Below, piece after piece: positions 33,153 to 43,436 of a stretch of DNA of 53,644 nt (within the stretch, counting starts at the first letter, position 1; each line of letters starts with the position of its first letter). The position numbers and the translations under genes are program-made. The DNA lies in the NCBI GenBank assembly GCA_947452785.1, contig CANGDZ010000016.1:1-53644 (forward strand). The letters are read 5' to 3'. The notes under the pieces are model-generated. The model ran no database searches. It saw nothing but the letters and a program-made list of their open reading frames with translations, and was not told the origin of the DNA. Source of the DNA: Comamonadaceae bacterium (lineage in GTDB: Bacteria; Pseudomonadota; Gammaproteobacteria; Burkholderiales; Burkholderiaceae_C).

Positions 33153-36100
33153 ATGTCCACGGCAGCCGAAAAAGAACTCTTGCAAAAAACCGGTCTGTAT
33201 GACCCGGCAAATGAACACGATGCCTGTGGTGTCGGCTTTGTCGCTCACATCAAAGGCCAAAAGAGTCACGCCATCGTGACCCAGGCGCTGCAAATTTTGC
33301 AAAACCTGGACCACCGGGGTGCTGTGGGTGCGGACGCGCTCATGGGCGACGGTGCCGGTATCTTGATTCAGTTGCCTGATGCGCTGTACCGCGAAGAAAT
33401 GGCCAAGCAAGGGCTGAACTTGCCACCCTTCGGTGAGTACGGTGTCGGCATGGTCTTCTTGCCCAAGGAGCATGCGTCGCGCATGGCCTGTGAGCAAGAG
33501 CTGGAGCGCGCCGTCAAGGCCGAAGGCCAAGTGGTCTTGGGCTGGCGCGATGTGCCGGTCAACCGTGATATGCCCATGTCGCCCACGGTGCGCGAAAAAG
33601 AGCCGGTGATGCGCCAGATCTTCATTGGCCGTGGCGCCGATGTGATCGTTCAAGATGCGCTCGAGCGCAAGCTTTACGTGATTCGCAAGACCGCCAGCGC
33701 CGCGATCCAGAACTTGAACCTCACTCACAGCAACGAGTACTACATCCCCAGCATGTCCAGCCGCACCGCGGTGTACAAGGGCCTGCTGCTGGCCGACCAA
33801 GTCGGCACCTATTACCTGGACCTGCAAGACGAGCGCTGCGTCTCGGCCCTGGGCCTGGTGCACCAGCGTTTTTCGACCAACACCTTTCCCGAGTGGCCCT
33901 TGGCTCACCCCTACCGCTATGTGGCACACAACGGCGAGATCAACACCGTCAAGGGCAACTACAACTGGATGAAGGCGCGCGAAGGCGTGATGTCCTCGCC
34001 CGTGCTGGCCAATGACTTGCAAAAGCTGTATCCCATAAGCTTCGCCGGACAGTCCGACACCGCCACCTTTGACAATTGCTTGGAACTGTTGACGATGGCG
34101 GGCTACCCCATCAGCCAAGCCGTGATGATGATGATTCCTGAACCTTGGGAACAGCACACCACCATGGACGAGCGCCGCAAGGCGTTCTACGAATACCACG
34201 CAGCGATGCTGGAGCCTTGGGATGGCCCGGCTTCGATTGTGTTCACCGATGGCCGCCAAATCGGAGCCACGCTGGACCGCAACGGCCTGCGCCCTTCGCG
34301 CTACTGCATCACCGACGACGACATGGTCATCATGGGTTCGGAAACTGGCGTGTTGCCGATTCCCGAAAGCAAGATCGTGCGCAAATGGCGTCTGCAGCCC
34401 GGCAAGATGTTCTTGATCGATCTGGAACAAGGCCGCATGATCGACGACGAAGAACTCAAGTCGAGCCTGGCCAGCAGCAAGCCTTACAAGCAGTGGATTG
34501 AAAACCTGCGCATCAAGCTGGACGACGTGGCCGAATCCGCCGTGGCGCCTGCTTCAGATGTGGCCTTGCTGGACCTGCAACAAGCCTTTGGCACCACCCA
34601 AGAAGACATCAAGTTTTTGCTGGCGCCTATGGCCCAAGCCGGTGAAGAAGCCTTGGGCTCTATGGGTAATGACAGTCCTTTGGCCGTTTTGTCTGACAAG
34701 AACAAGCCGCTGTACAACTACTTCAAGCAGTTGTTCGCGCAAGTGACGAACCCGCCGATCGATCCGATCCGCGAAGCCATCGTGATGTCTTTGGTATCCT
34801 TTATCGGCCCCAAGCCGAACCTGCTGGATATCAATCAAGTGAACCCGCCGATGCGCCTGGAAGTGAGCCAGCCGATCCTGGACTTCGCCGACATGGCCAA
34901 GCTGCGCCACATTGACCAAGCCACCCAAGGCAAGTTCAAAAGCGCCACGCTGGACATCACCTATCCAGCCTTGTGGGGGCGTGAGGGCGTGGAAGCCAAA
35001 TTGGCTTCGCTGTGCGCCGAAGCGGTGGACGCCATCAAGGGTGGCCACAACATTCTGATCATCAGCGACCGCGGCGTGAGCGCCACCCAGGTGGCCATTC
35101 CGGCGCTGCTGGCGCTGTCGGCCATTCACCAGCATTTGGTGACCGAAGGGCTGCGCACCACCGCTGGGTTGGTGGTAGAGACCGGTACCGCCCGCGAAGT
35201 GCACCACTTTGCGGTGCTCGCCGGCTACGGCGCCGAAGCCGTGCACCCCTACCTGGCCATGGAAACCCTGGCCGCCATGCACAAAGAGTTGTCGGGCGAC
35301 TTGTCCCCTGAGAAAGCCATCTACAACTACGTCAAGGCCATCGGCAAGGGCCTGTCCAAGATCATGTCCAAAATGGGCGTGAGCACCTACATGTCTTACT
35401 GCGGTGCGCAGTTGTTTGAAGCCATTGGCATCAACAACGAAACCATCAACAAATACTTCACCGGCACGGCCAGCCGCGTGGGCGGCATTGGCGTGTTTGA
35501 AATCGCCGAAGAAGCCTTGCGTATGCACGCCGCAGCCTTTGGCGACGACCCGGTGCTGGCCACCATGTTGGACGCCGGCGGTGAATACGCCTGGCGCGCA
35601 CGTGGCGAAGAGCACATGTGGACGCCCGACGCGATTGCCAAGTTGCAGCACTCCACCCGTGCCAACAACTTCAGCACTTACAAAGAGTACGCGCAGATCA
35701 TCAACGACCAAAGCAAGCGCCACATGACGCTGCGCGGTTTGTTTGAATTCAAAATCGATCCGTCCAAAGCCATTGCGCTGGATCAGGTGGAGCCGGCCGC
35801 AGAAATCGTCAAGCGTTTTGCCACGGGTGCGATGTCTTTGGGCTCGATCTCGACCGAAGCACATGCCACGCTGGCTGTGGCAATGAACCGCATCGGCGGC
35901 AAGAGCAACACCGGTGAAGGCGGCGAAGACTCGGCGCGCTACCGCAATGAACTCAAAGGCATCCCGATCAAGTTGGGCGATTCTTTGAAGAGCGTGATTG
36001 GCGAAGAAAACGTAGAAGTCGATTTGCCTTTGGCTGCCGGTGACAGCTTGCGTTCCAAAATCAAGCAAGTCGCTTCGGGTCGTTTCGGTGTTACCGCCGA

Positions 36101-37844
36101 ATACCTGTCCAGTGCCGATCAAATTCAGATCAAGATGGCCCAGGGTGCCAAGCCCGGTGAGGGCGGACAACTCCCCGGTGGCAAGGTGTCGGACTACATT
36201 GGCAAACTGCGTCACTCGGTGCCCGGTGTGGGCTTGATCTCGCCACCGCCGCACCACGACATTTACTCGATTGAAGACTTGGCTCAGCTGATTCACGATC
36301 TGAAGAACGTGGCGCCGCACAGTGACATCAGCGTCAAGTTGGTGTCTGAAATTGGCGTTGGCACGATTGCCGCGGGTGTGGCTAAGTGCAAGGCCGACCA
36401 CGTGGTGATCGCCGGTCACGACGGCGGCACGGGCGCATCGCCTTGGTCGTCGGTCAAGCACGCGGGCTCGCCTTGGGAAATCGGCTTGGCCGAAACCCAA
36501 CAGACCCTGGTGCTGAACCGTTTGCGCGGTCGTATCCGTGTGCAGGCCGATGGCCAGATGAAGACCGGCCGAGACGTCGCCATTGGCGCCTTGCTGGGCG
36601 CGGACGAATTCGGTTTTGCCACGGCACCGCTGGTGGTTGAAGGCTGCATCATGATGCGCAAATGCCATCTGAACACCTGCCCCGTGGGCGTGGCCACGCA
36701 GGACCCGAGCTTGCGTAAAAAATTCACGGGCAAGCCTGAGCATGTCGTCAATTACTTCTTCTTTATCGCCGAAGAAGTGCGCCAGATCATGGCCCAGCTG
36801 GGCATTGCAAATTTCGACGATCTGGTGGGACGCGCTGATTTGCTCGACATGAAGGCGGGCGTGGAGCACTGGAAAGCCAAGGGTCTGGACTTTGGCCGCT
36901 TGCTGGCCGTGCCCCAAGTGCCCGCCGATGTACCGGTGCGACATGTGGCCACACAAGACCATGGCTTGGAAAAAGCCTTGGACAATGTGCTGATAGCCAA
37001 GAGTCGCGCCGCGATTGACCATGGCGAGAAGGTGAAGTTCATGGAAACCGCACGCAACGTGAACCGCTCGGTCGGTGCCATGTTGTCGGGTGCGGTGACC
37101 AAGGTGCATCCCGAGGGCTTGCCAGATGACACCATCCGCATTCAGCTCGAAGGCACGGGTGGCCAGTCCTTTGGTGCATTCTTGACTAACGGCATCACGC
37201 TTTACCTGATCGGCGAAGCCAACGACTACACCGGCAAAGGTTTGTCTGGCGGTCGCGTGGTGGTGCGCCCCAGTTTGGATTTCCGCGGCATACCGGCGCA
37301 AAACATCATTGTCGGCAATACCGTCATGTATGGTGCGACCAGTGGTGAGGCCTTCTTCGCCGGCGTGGCCGGTGAGCGTTTTGCCGTGCGCTTGTCGGGT
37401 GCCACGGCGGTGGTCGAAGGCACGGGCGACCACGGTTGCGAATACATGACTGGCGGTACGGTGGCGGTGCTGGGCAAGACCGGCCGCAACTTTGGCGCCG
37501 GCATGAGCGGCGGCTTGGCCTACGTGTACGACGAGGATGGTCAGTTCGCCTCGCGTTGCAACACCGCCATGGTCAGCATGGACAGCGTGTTGACTGCGGC
37601 AGAGCAAGAAGCGCAGGTCGATCGCAAGATCTGGCACCGAGACTTGGCGGACGAAGTCCAGCTCAAGAAACTGCTGGAAGACCACCACAAGTGGACCGGC
37701 AGTCAGCGCGCGCGCGAGTTGCTGGACCACTGGGCCACGGCCCGCACCAAGTTCGTCAAGGTCTTCCCGAACGAATACAAACGCGCCTTGGGCGAGATCA
37801 ACGCCCGCAAAGCGGCCAAGGCTGTCCAGCCTGTCGCCGCCTGA
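33153..37844 (+). CDS. gltB: Glutamate synthase (NADPH), large subunit
   Basis: The 1563-residue alpha subunit of GOGAT, converting glutamine and 2-oxoglutarate to two glutamates. Domain order: a short propeptide, then the N-terminal nucleophile C25 ([14 protein letters not shown]) of the class II glutamine amidotransferase. A central domain and the FMN-binding synthase barrel follow ([33 protein letters not shown]). The 3Fe-4S cysteines lie in [15 protein letters not shown], and the glycine-rich C-terminal beta-helix comes last. Length is normal. Removal of residues 1-24 is expected. The very long open frame on the opposite strand is a codon-bias artefact. Confidence 0.98.
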   Translation: MSTAAEKELLQKTGLYDPANEHDACGVGFVAHIKGQKSHAIVTQALQILQNLDHRGAVGADALMGDGAGILIQLPDALYREEMAKQGLNLPPFGEYGVGMVFLPKEHASRMACEQELERAVKAEGQVVLGWRDVPVNRDMPMSPTVREKEPVMRQIFIGRGADVIVQDALERKLYVIRKTASAAIQNLNLTHSNEYYIPSMSSRTAVYKGLLLADQVGTYYLDLQDERCVSALGLVHQRFSTNTFPEWPLAHPYRYVAHNGEINTVKGNYNWMKAREGVMSSPVLANDLQKLYPISFAGQSDTATFDNCLELLTMAGYPISQAVMMMIPEPWEQHTTMDERRKAFYEYHAAMLEPWDGPASIVFTDGRQIGATLDRNGLRPSRYCITDDDMVIMGSETGVLPIPESKIVRKWRLQPGKMFLIDLEQGRMIDDEELKSSLASSKPYKQWIENLRIKLDDVAESAVAPASDVALLDLQQAFGTTQEDIKFLLAPMAQAGEEALGSMGNDSPLAVLSDKNKPLYNYFKQLFAQVTNPPIDPIREAIVMSLVSFIGPKPNLLDINQVNPPMRLEVSQPILDFADMAKLRHIDQATQGKFKSATLDITYPALWGREGVEAKLASLCAEAVDAIKGGHNILIISDRGVSATQVAIPALLALSAIHQHLVTEGLRTTAGLVVETGTAREVHHFAVLAGYGAEAVHPYLAMETLAAMHKELSGDLSPEKAIYNYVKAIGKGLSKIMSKMGVSTYMSYCGAQLFEAIGINNETINKYFTGTASRVGGIGVFEIAEEALRMHAAAFGDDPVLATMLDAGGEYAWRARGEEHMWTPDAIAKLQHSTRANNFSTYKEYAQIINDQSKRHMTLRGLFEFKIDPSKAIALDQVEPAAEIVKRFATGAMSLGSISTEAHATLAVAMNRIGGKSNTGEGGEDSARYRNELKGIPIKLGDSLKSVIGEENVEVDLPLAAGDSLRSKIKQVASGRFGVTAEYLSSADQIQIKMAQGAKPGEGGQLPGGKVSDYIGKLRHSVPGVGLISPPPHHDIYSIEDLAQLIHDLKNVAPHSDISVKLVSEIGVGTIAAGVAKCKADHVVIAGHDGGTGASPWSSVKHAGSPWEIGLAETQQTLVLNRLRGRIRVQADGQMKTGRDVAIGALLGADEFGFATAPLVVEGCIMMRKCHLNTCPVGVATQDPSLRKKFTGKPEHVVNYFFFIAEEVRQIMAQLGIANFDDLVGRADLLDMKAGVEHWKAKGLDFGRLLAVPQVPADVPVRHVATQDHGLEKALDNVLIAKSRAAIDHGEKVKFMETARNVNRSVGAMLSGAVTKVHPEGLPDDTIRIQLEGTGGQSFGAFLTNGITLYLIGEANDYTGKGLSGGRVVVRPSLDFRGIPAQNIIVGNTVMYGATSGEAFFAGVAGERFAVRLSGATAVVEGTGDHGCEYMTGGTVAVLGKTGRNFGAGMSGGLAYVYDEDGQFASRCNTAMVSMDSVLTAAEQEAQVDRKIWHRDLADEVQLKKLLEDHHKWTGSQRARELLDHWATARTKFVKVFPNEYKRALGEINARKAAKAVQPVAA

Positions 37845-37874
37845 GCCGAACGTCAAGATTGAAGGAAGAACATC

Positions 37875-39341
37875 ATGGGAAAAATCACCGGCTTCATGGA
37901 GTTTGAGCGCATCGAAGAGGGCTACAAGCCTGTTCCTGAGCGCCTGAAGCATTACAAAGAGTTTGTGGTGGGCTTGAGCCCCGAGCAAGCCAAAACGCAA
38001 GCGGCTCGTTGCATGGACTGCGGCACGCCGTTTTGCAACAACGGCTGTCCCGTCAACAACATCATCCCCGACTTCAACGAACTGGTGTTCCAGGGCGATT
38101 GGAAGAACGCGATCGAGGTGCTGCACAGCACTAACAACTTTCCCGAGTTCACCGGCCGCATCTGCCCCGCGCCATGTGAGGCCGCCTGTGTGGTCAACGT
38201 GAACAACGAGGCCGTTGGCATCAAGTCGATTGAGCACGCCATCATCGACCGCGCTTGGGCCGAAGGTTGGGTTACCCCCCGCCCCGCCAAGCACAAGACC
38301 GGCAAAAAAGTCGCTGTGATCGGCGCTGGCCCTGCAGGCTTGGCGGCGGCCCAGCAACTGGCCCGCGTCGGTCACGATGTGACCTTGTTTGAAAAGAACG
38401 ACCGCGTCGGTGGCCTGTTGCGCTACGGCATTCCTGACTTCAAGATGGAAAAGTCGCACATCGACCGCCGCGTCGAGCAGCTGCAAGCCGAAGGCGTGAC
38501 GATTCGCACCAGCGTGTTGGTCGGTAGCTGGCCCAAAGACTCCAAGGTCACCAACTGGGCCAAGGAAACCATCACGGCCGAGCAGTTGCAAAAGGACTTT
38601 GACGCCGTCTTGCTGACAGGCGGCTCCGAGCAGTCGCGTGACCTGCCCGTGCCGGGCCGTGATTTGGAGGGGATTCATTTCGCGATGGAATTCCTGCCGC
38701 AGCAAAACAAGGTCAATGCGGGTGACAAGCTCAAGGGCCAGTTGCGTGCGGATGGCAAACGCGTCATCGTGATCGGTGGCGGTGATACCGGTTCGGACTG
38801 CGTGGGCACCTCCAACCGCCATGGCGCGACCAGCGTCACGCAGTTTGAGGTGATGCCTGAGCCACCCAAAGAAGAAAACCGTCCGCTGACCTGGCCTTAC
38901 TGGCCGATGAAGCTGCGCACATCCTCATCGCACGAAGAGGGTTGCGCGCGTGAATTTGCGGTGTCCACCAAAGAGTTCATCGGCAAGAACGGCAAAGTAA
39001 CAGGCCTCAAGACCGTGCACGTCGAGTTCAAAGACGGCAAGATGGTGGAGGTAGCAGGCTCCGAAAAAGAATACGCCGCCGACTTGGTTTTGCTCGCCAT
39101 GGGTTTTGTGAACCCGGTCGCCACTGTGCTCGAAGCCTTTGGCGTCGACAAAGATGCCCGTGGCAACGCCAAAGCCAGCACCGAGTTCACTGGCGGTTAC
39201 GCCACCAATGTGAGCAAGGTGTTTGCCGCAGGCGACATGCGCCGGGGTCAGTCCCTGGTGGTGTGGGCGATTCGCGAGGGCCGACAGGCCGCGCGGTCAG
39301 TCGACGAATTCCTGATGGGTTCCAGCGCTTTGCCCCGTTAA
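37875..39341 (+). CDS. gltD: Glutamate synthase (NADPH), small subunit
   Basis: The 488-residue beta subunit that takes electrons from NADPH through FAD to the large subunit. The N-terminal cysteine clusters for 4Fe-4S centres are [15 protein letters not shown] and CPAPCEAAC. The FAD fold is [17 protein letters not shown], the NADPH fold is [13 protein letters not shown], and the closing [17 protein letters not shown] contacts FAD. GAAGGAAG upstream of the ATG gives good initiation. It is 30 bases after gltB. Downstream, a strong hairpin with a T run at 39424 is a candidate end of this operon. Confidence 0.98.
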   Translation: MGKITGFMEFERIEEGYKPVPERLKHYKEFVVGLSPEQAKTQAARCMDCGTPFCNNGCPVNNIIPDFNELVFQGDWKNAIEVLHSTNNFPEFTGRICPAPCEAACVVNVNNEAVGIKSIEHAIIDRAWAEGWVTPRPAKHKTGKKVAVIGAGPAGLAAAQQLARVGHDVTLFEKNDRVGGLLRYGIPDFKMEKSHIDRRVEQLQAEGVTIRTSVLVGSWPKDSKVTNWAKETITAEQLQKDFDAVLLTGGSEQSRDLPVPGRDLEGIHFAMEFLPQQNKVNAGDKLKGQLRADGKRVIVIGGGDTGSDCVGTSNRHGATSVTQFEVMPEPPKEENRPLTWPYWPMKLRTSSSHEEGCAREFAVSTKEFIGKNGKVTGLKTVHVEFKDGKMVEVAGSEKEYAADLVLLAMGFVNPVATVLEAFGVDKDARGNAKASTEFTGGYATNVSKVFAAGDMRRGQSLVVWAIREGRQAARSVDEFLMGSSALPR

Positions 39342-39390
39342 GCGGGCCCGGATCCGCAGGGGCTTTGCTGCACGCTGTAAAATGCAGGAG

Positions 39391-39419
39391 TTGACGCGAG
39401 TCGACCTGAATCCTTTATT
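39391..39419 (+). promoter_or_regulatory. Candidate promoter of the mla operon
   Basis: -35 TTGACG (39391-39396), 17 bases, -10 TTTATT (39414-39419); TATTAT two bases on is an alternative with 19. Transcription would begin about where the following hairpin starts, so that hairpin would be the extreme 5' end of the mla message. Confidence 0.5.
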
Positions 39420-39423
39420 ATCA

Positions 39424-39454
39424 CAAAAGCCGGCTTGCGCTGGCTTTTGTTTTT
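39424..39454 (+). terminator. Strong hairpin plus T run directly before mlaF
   Basis: CAAAAGCCGGC (39424-39434), loop TTGC, GCTGGCTTTTG (39439-39449), an 11-pair stem with one G-U, followed by TTTTT. By form it is an intrinsic terminator for gltBD, but it ends eight bases before the mlaF ATG, leaving no ribosome site. It may double as a 5' stabilising or attenuating structure. Confidence 0.8.
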
Positions 39455-39461
39455 CAAGACT

Positions 39462-40268
39462 ATGTCCACCACTGAATTCCTCGTTGAGCTGCACGACCTG
39501 ACCTTTGGGTATGGCGACCGCATCATCTTGGACGGTTTGTCGATGAGCGTGCCTCGGGGAAAGGTGACGGCGTTGATGGGGGTGTCGGGCGGCGGTAAAA
39601 CCACGGTGTTGCGCCTGATTGGCGGTCAATACCGGGCACAACAAGGCACGGTGTTGTTTGACGGTCATGATGTGACACAGATGGACCAAGCCGAGTTGTA
39701 CGGCGCACGCCGGCGCATGGGCATGTTGTTCCAGTTTGGCGCCTTGTTCACCGATATGTCGGTGTTTGACAATGTGGCTTTTCCCTTGCGCGAGCACACC
39801 ACATTGTCTGAGGTGTTGATCCGTGACATCGTGCTGATGAAGCTGGACGCCGTCGGCTTGCGCGGCGCGCGCGATTTGATGCCCTCCGAAATCTCTGGCG
39901 GCATGAGCCGCCGAGTCGCTCTGGCAAGGGCCATTGCGCTGGACCCGGATCTGATCATGTACGACGAACCCTTTGCCGGCTTGGACCCCATTTCTTTGGG
40001 CACTGCGGCACGCTTGATTCGTCGCCTGAACGACAGCCTGGGCGTGACCAGCGTGATCGTCTCGCATGACGTGGATGAAACTTTTGCCATCGCTGACCAC
40101 GTGATCATGCTGGCCAACGGCAAGGTAGCCGCCCAAGGAACGCCCGCCGAGTTGCGCGCTTGTGCCGACCCCTTGATTCACCAGTTTGTGAATGCCCTGA
40201 GTGAAGGCCCTGTGCCGTTCCATTACCCCGGCGTGAGTGCGCAACTGGATTATGGGGATCAGCCATGA
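39462..40268 (+). CDS. mlaF: Phospholipid transport ATPase MlaF
   Basis: The 268-residue ATP-binding subunit of the Mla ABC transporter that moves phospholipids between inner and outer membranes to keep lipid asymmetry. Walker A is GVSGGGKTT (residues 40-48), the signature is ISGGMSRRVALARA, and Walker B is LIMYDEPFAGLDP with the switch histidine in IVSHDVDET. The ATG at 39462 fits the family N-terminus but has no Shine-Dalgarno, because a terminator-like hairpin lies immediately upstream. The stop overlaps mlaE by ATGA. Confidence 0.96.
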   Translation: MSTTEFLVELHDLTFGYGDRIILDGLSMSVPRGKVTALMGVSGGGKTTVLRLIGGQYRAQQGTVLFDGHDVTQMDQAELYGARRRMGMLFQFGALFTDMSVFDNVAFPLREHTTLSEVLIRDIVLMKLDAVGLRGARDLMPSEISGGMSRRVALARAIALDPDLIMYDEPFAGLDPISLGTAARLIRRLNDSLGVTSVIVSHDVDETFAIADHVIMLANGKVAAQGTPAELRACADPLIHQFVNALSEGPVPFHYPGVSAQLDYGDQP

Positions 40269-41047
40269 AGTGGTTTGACCCTGCGGAGCTGGGATTTCAA
40301 ATTCGCCAAATATTGGCGGGCTGGGGTTATGGCGCGCGTTTGCTGTGGCGCTTGCTGGCCATGTCCGGGCGTTGCTTAAAGCGCTTTGGCCTGGTGCGCG
40401 ATCAGGTGCACTTTTTGGGTAACTATTCGCTGGCCATCATCACGGTTTCGGGCTTGTTTGTCGGCTTTGTACTGGGCCTGCAGGGCTATTACACCCTGCA
40501 GCGTTACGGCTCGGCCGAAGCTTTAGGCCTCTTGGTGGCACTGAGCTTGGTGCGCGAGTTGGGGCCTGTGGTGGCTGCACTGCTGTTTGCGGGGCGGGCC
40601 GGGGCTTCGATCACCGCTGAAATCGGTTTGATGCGCGCAGGCGAGCAACTCACAGCGCTGGAAATGATGGCGGTTGACCCTGAGTTGCGTATTTTGGCGC
40701 CACGTTTTTGGGGCGGTATTTTGGCCTTGCCCGTGCTGACCGCGGTGTTCAGTGCTGTGGGTATTTTTGGCGGCTATGTCGTCGGGGTGTTGTTGATCGG
40801 CGTGGACTCGGGCGCTTTTTGGAGCCAGATGCAAGGCGGCGTTGACGTTTTCAAAGACGTGGGCAATGGCCTGGTCAAAAGCTTGGTTTTTGGCGTGGCT
40901 GTGACCTTCATAGCCTTGCTGCAAGGCTATATCGCTCAGCCCACACCCGAAGGTGTGGCCAGTGCCACCACGCGCAGTGTGGTGGTCTCCTCGTTATCTG
41001 TTTTGGGTTTGGACTTCATCCTCACGGTGATGATGTTCAGCATTTAA
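40265..41047 (+). CDS. mlaE: Phospholipid transport permease MlaE
   Basis: The 260-residue membrane subunit of the Mla transporter (MlaE/permease family). Five or six hydrophobic helices are visible, with the conserved block ELGPVVAALLFAGRAGASITAEIGLMRAGEQL containing the coupling helix and the acidic EIG. ALEMMAVDPELRILAPRFWGG is another family signature. It starts inside mlaF's stop (ATGA) and precedes mlaD by 10 bases. Confidence 0.96.
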   Translation: MKWFDPAELGFQIRQILAGWGYGARLLWRLLAMSGRCLKRFGLVRDQVHFLGNYSLAIITVSGLFVGFVLGLQGYYTLQRYGSAEALGLLVALSLVRELGPVVAALLFAGRAGASITAEIGLMRAGEQLTALEMMAVDPELRILAPRFWGGILALPVLTAVFSAVGIFGGYVVGVLLIGVDSGAFWSQMQGGVDVFKDVGNGLVKSLVFGVAVTFIALLQGYIAQPTPEGVASATTRSVVVSSLSVLGLDFILTVMMFSI

Positions 41048-41057
41048 GGAATTCACC

Positions 41058-41540
41058 ATGCAACGTTCAAAAAATGATGTCTGGGTTGGTTTGTTTGCCA
41101 TGCTCGGCCTGGTCGCCGTGTTGTTCTTGGCCCTCAAGTCGGCCAATTTGCTGCAATTGAATTGGTCCGCCGATTACAAGATCAGTGCCAAGTTCGACAA
41201 CATCGGTGGCCTCAAATCGGGCGCCGCCGTGAAGAGTTCGGGCGTGGTGGTGGGCCGTGTCGAGTCGATCATCTTTGACGATTTGGCGTTCCAGGCCCGC
41301 GTGACCTTGGCGCTGGACAAGCGCTATGCCTTTCCGAAAGACAGCTCTTTGAAAATCTTGACCAGCGGATTGCTGGGTGAGCAGTACATTGGCATAGAAG
41401 CCGGTGCGGATGAGAAAAACCTGGTGGCTGGCGACAAAATCGGCAGCACGCAGTCTGCGGTGGTGTTGGAAAACTTGATCAGCCAGTTTTTGTACAACAA
41501 GGCCGCTGACCCGACACCTCCTGCGGCCACGGGTAAATGA
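41058..41540 (+). CDS. mlaD: Phospholipid-binding MCE protein MlaD
   Basis: A 160-residue inner-membrane-anchored MCE-domain protein; hexamers form the periplasmic lipid tunnel above MlaE. A single helix (VGLFAMLGLVAVLFLALKSANL) is followed by the MCE domain (ISAKFDNIGGLKSGAAVKSSGVVVGRV and LLGEQYIGIEAGA). AAGGAA precedes the ATG. The C-tail after TAADPT is short and disordered. The stop overlaps mlaA by ATGA. Confidence 0.96.
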   Translation: MQRSKNDVWVGLFAMLGLVAVLFLALKSANLLQLNWSADYKISAKFDNIGGLKSGAAVKSSGVVVGRVESIIFDDLAFQARVTLALDKRYAFPKDSSLKILTSGLLGEQYIGIEAGADEKNLVAGDKIGSTQSAVVLENLISQFLYNKAADPTPPAATGK

Positions 41541-42325
41541 AAATGAAGGAATTGTCTTTGATCTCGGGTGCAGCCTACAGCCGAGCACAGCGCGGTCTGC
41601 GCGGCCTCGGCCTGGGCTTGTTGTTGGTGATGTTGCAAGCCTGCGCTGCGACGGCGCCGGTGGCGAACGCCGACCCGCGCGATCCTTTCGAAGCTATGAA
41701 CCGCAAAGTCACGGGCTTCAATGATGTGGTGGATGCGGCGGCTTTCAAGCCGGTGGCGCAAGCATATGCCCAAGTTGTGCCCGGCATGGTGCGCACTGGG
41801 GTGCGTAATTTCTTCGGTAATTTGGGCGACGTTTGGTCCCTGGCCAACAACGCCGCGCAGCTTAAATTGCGGGCTACGGCCGACACCGCTTTGCGCGTGA
41901 GCATGAATACGTTTTTGGGCATGGGGGGCTTGTTCGATGTGGCCACCGACTACGGCATTGACAAGCACAAGGCCGATTTCGGACTCACTTTGGGTCATTG
42001 GGGCGTACCGCAAGGGCCCTATGTGGTCCTGCCTTTGCTTGGCCCTTCAACGATTCGTGATGCCGCCGCTTTGCCGGTGGACATCCAAGGCGATTTGTCG
42101 CGGCAATCGGCTTCGTCTAAGAACAGGGATGCCGCGTTGGCCTTGAAGTTGACCGATACCCGCGAGGGCTTGCTGAAGATCGTGGATGCGGTGAAAGAGG
42201 CCTCGCTCGATCCCTACACCTTCACGCGTGACGCTTATTTGCAAAAGAGGCGCAATGATTTGTACGATGGCAATCCCCCGTTGGAGCGCAATTTTGACGA
42301 CTCTGAAGACGATTTGGGCCGTTGA
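41537..42325 (+). CDS. mlaA: Outer-membrane lipoprotein MlaA (VacJ)
   Basis: The 262-residue lipoprotein of the outer-membrane end of the Mla path, which removes misplaced phospholipids from the outer leaflet. The lipobox is LQAC (C36) after a long basic n-region. Family motifs are DPFEAMNRKVTGFND, VRTGVRNFFGNLGDVW, RVSMNTFLGMGGLFDVAT and FGLTLGHWGVPQGPYVVLPLLGPST. A second ATG two codons in is an alternative start. Having mlaA within the mlaFEDCB operon is the betaproteobacterial arrangement. Confidence 0.95.
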   Translation: MKMKELSLISGAAYSRAQRGLRGLGLGLLLVMLQACAATAPVANADPRDPFEAMNRKVTGFNDVVDAAAFKPVAQAYAQVVPGMVRTGVRNFFGNLGDVWSLANNAAQLKLRATADTALRVSMNTFLGMGGLFDVATDYGIDKHKADFGLTLGHWGVPQGPYVVLPLLGPSTIRDAAALPVDIQGDLSRQSASSKNRDAALALKLTDTREGLLKIVDAVKEASLDPYTFTRDAYLQKRRNDLYDGNPPLERNFDDSEDDLGR

Positions 42326-42446
42326 GCCGGCCACTTCCACAGTTGACCGTTGCTGCTTACCGTTGAATGCAGTCTTTACAAAAAATCAACTTTTCCGCTC
42401 ACGCTCCTGCGTATAGTCGAGTCGGTATCCTTTCTTGAGCTCTTTT

Positions 42447-43085
42447 ATGAATCGTAAAAATTTTGGTCTTTGTGTATTGGGCGCTGTTTGCGCCTTGGGC
42501 TTGAGTTGGCCCCTGTTGAGTGTGGCCGCTGACGAAGCGCCTGATGCTTTCATCAAGCGCGTGGCAGTGGAAACACTGGACGCGGTCAAGGCGGACAAAA
42601 GCCTGAAGAGCGGAGACGTGGCCAAGATCATGCAATTGGTCGACACCAAGTTGGTTCAACACATCAATTTTCGCCGCATGACGGCGTTGGCAACGGGGCC
42701 CAGTTGGCGCAAAGCCACGCCTGAGCAGCAAAAGCGCTTGCAAGACGAATTCAAGTTGTTGTTGGTGCGCACCTACGCTGGCGCGCTCAGCCAAGTGAGC
42801 GATCAAACGATTGAAGTCAAGCCCTTGCGTGGTGACATTGACGAGAAGAATTTGGTCATCCGTACCGAAGTCAAAGGCCGTGGCGACCCGATTCAATTGG
42901 ACTACCGTCTGGAAAAAACACCGGGTGAGGGCGCGGGTTGGATGATTTACGACCTGAACGTGTTGGGCATTTGGTTGATCGAAAATTACAAGTCGCAATT
43001 CACCAAAGAGATCAACAACGGCGGCCTGGATGGTTTGATCAACAGCTTGGCTGAGCGCAACAAATCCAACAACAAAAAATCCTGA
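42447..43085 (+). CDS. mlaC: Periplasmic phospholipid carrier MlaC
   Basis: A 212-residue soluble shuttle that ferries phospholipid between MlaA and MlaFEDB. The signal peptide is residues 1-25 (FGLCVLGAVCALGLSWPLLSVAA). The mature part shows VDTKLVQHINFRRMTALATGPSWRKATPEQQKRL-type MlaC sequence and GWMIYDLNVLGIWLIENYKSQF. A 121-base gap after mlaA, the largest in the operon, could hold an extra promoter but I see no convincing one. A TTG four codons upstream is less likely as start. Confidence 0.94.
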   Translation: MNRKNFGLCVLGAVCALGLSWPLLSVAADEAPDAFIKRVAVETLDAVKADKSLKSGDVAKIMQLVDTKLVQHINFRRMTALATGPSWRKATPEQQKRLQDEFKLLLVRTYAGALSQVSDQTIEVKPLRGDIDEKNLVIRTEVKGRGDPIQLDYRLEKTPGEGAGWMIYDLNVLGIWLIENYKSQFTKEINNGGLDGLINSLAERNKSNNKKS

Positions 43086-43093
43086 GTTGCGCC

Positions 43094-43384
43094 ATGGCCC
43101 CCATGAACTTACCCCAAGAAATAACCCATGACAGCGCGGGCGATTGGCTGAAGAGCCTGTTGTTTGCCCTGAATCAGGACAAAACGCGCCAGATCGTTGC
43201 CGACGCCTCGCGCTTGGCGCATTTCGATTCTTCGGCTTTGGCGGTGTTGTTGGCTTGCCGGCGAGAGGCTTTGGCGGTGGGTAAAAGCTTCTGCGTGGCC
43301 CATATGCCGGACAAACTGCGTCAATTGGCTGTGGTGTATGGGGTGTCTGACCTGCTCCTGAGCGTGCCCAGCGCGCAAGATTGA
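43094..43384 (+). CDS. mlaB: STAS-domain subunit MlaB
   Basis: A 96-residue cytoplasmic STAS-domain protein that stabilises and activates MlaF. The core is QIVADASRLAHFDSSALAVLLACRREA, where the serine pair matches the anti-sigma-antagonist phospho-site position, then LRQLAVVYGVSDLL. It begins eight bases after mlaC. A second in-frame ATG three codons later is possible. It completes the mlaFEDACB set. Confidence 0.9.
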   Translation: MAPMNLPQEITHDSAGDWLKSLLFALNQDKTRQIVADASRLAHFDSSALAVLLACRREALAVGKSFCVAHMPDKLRQLAVVYGVSDLLLSVPSAQD

Positions 43385-43436
43385 TTTTCGGGTTTCTCCG
43401 ATCCGTGCCGGGCAGCACGTAAAATAGCGCTTTTCC

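Noticed and set aside
34554..38822. A 1422-codon open frame on the minus strand opposite gltB and gltD
   Set aside because: It is antisense to two clearly real genes, has no recognisable family motif, and arises because high-GC codon use in gltBD avoids stop codons in that frame.
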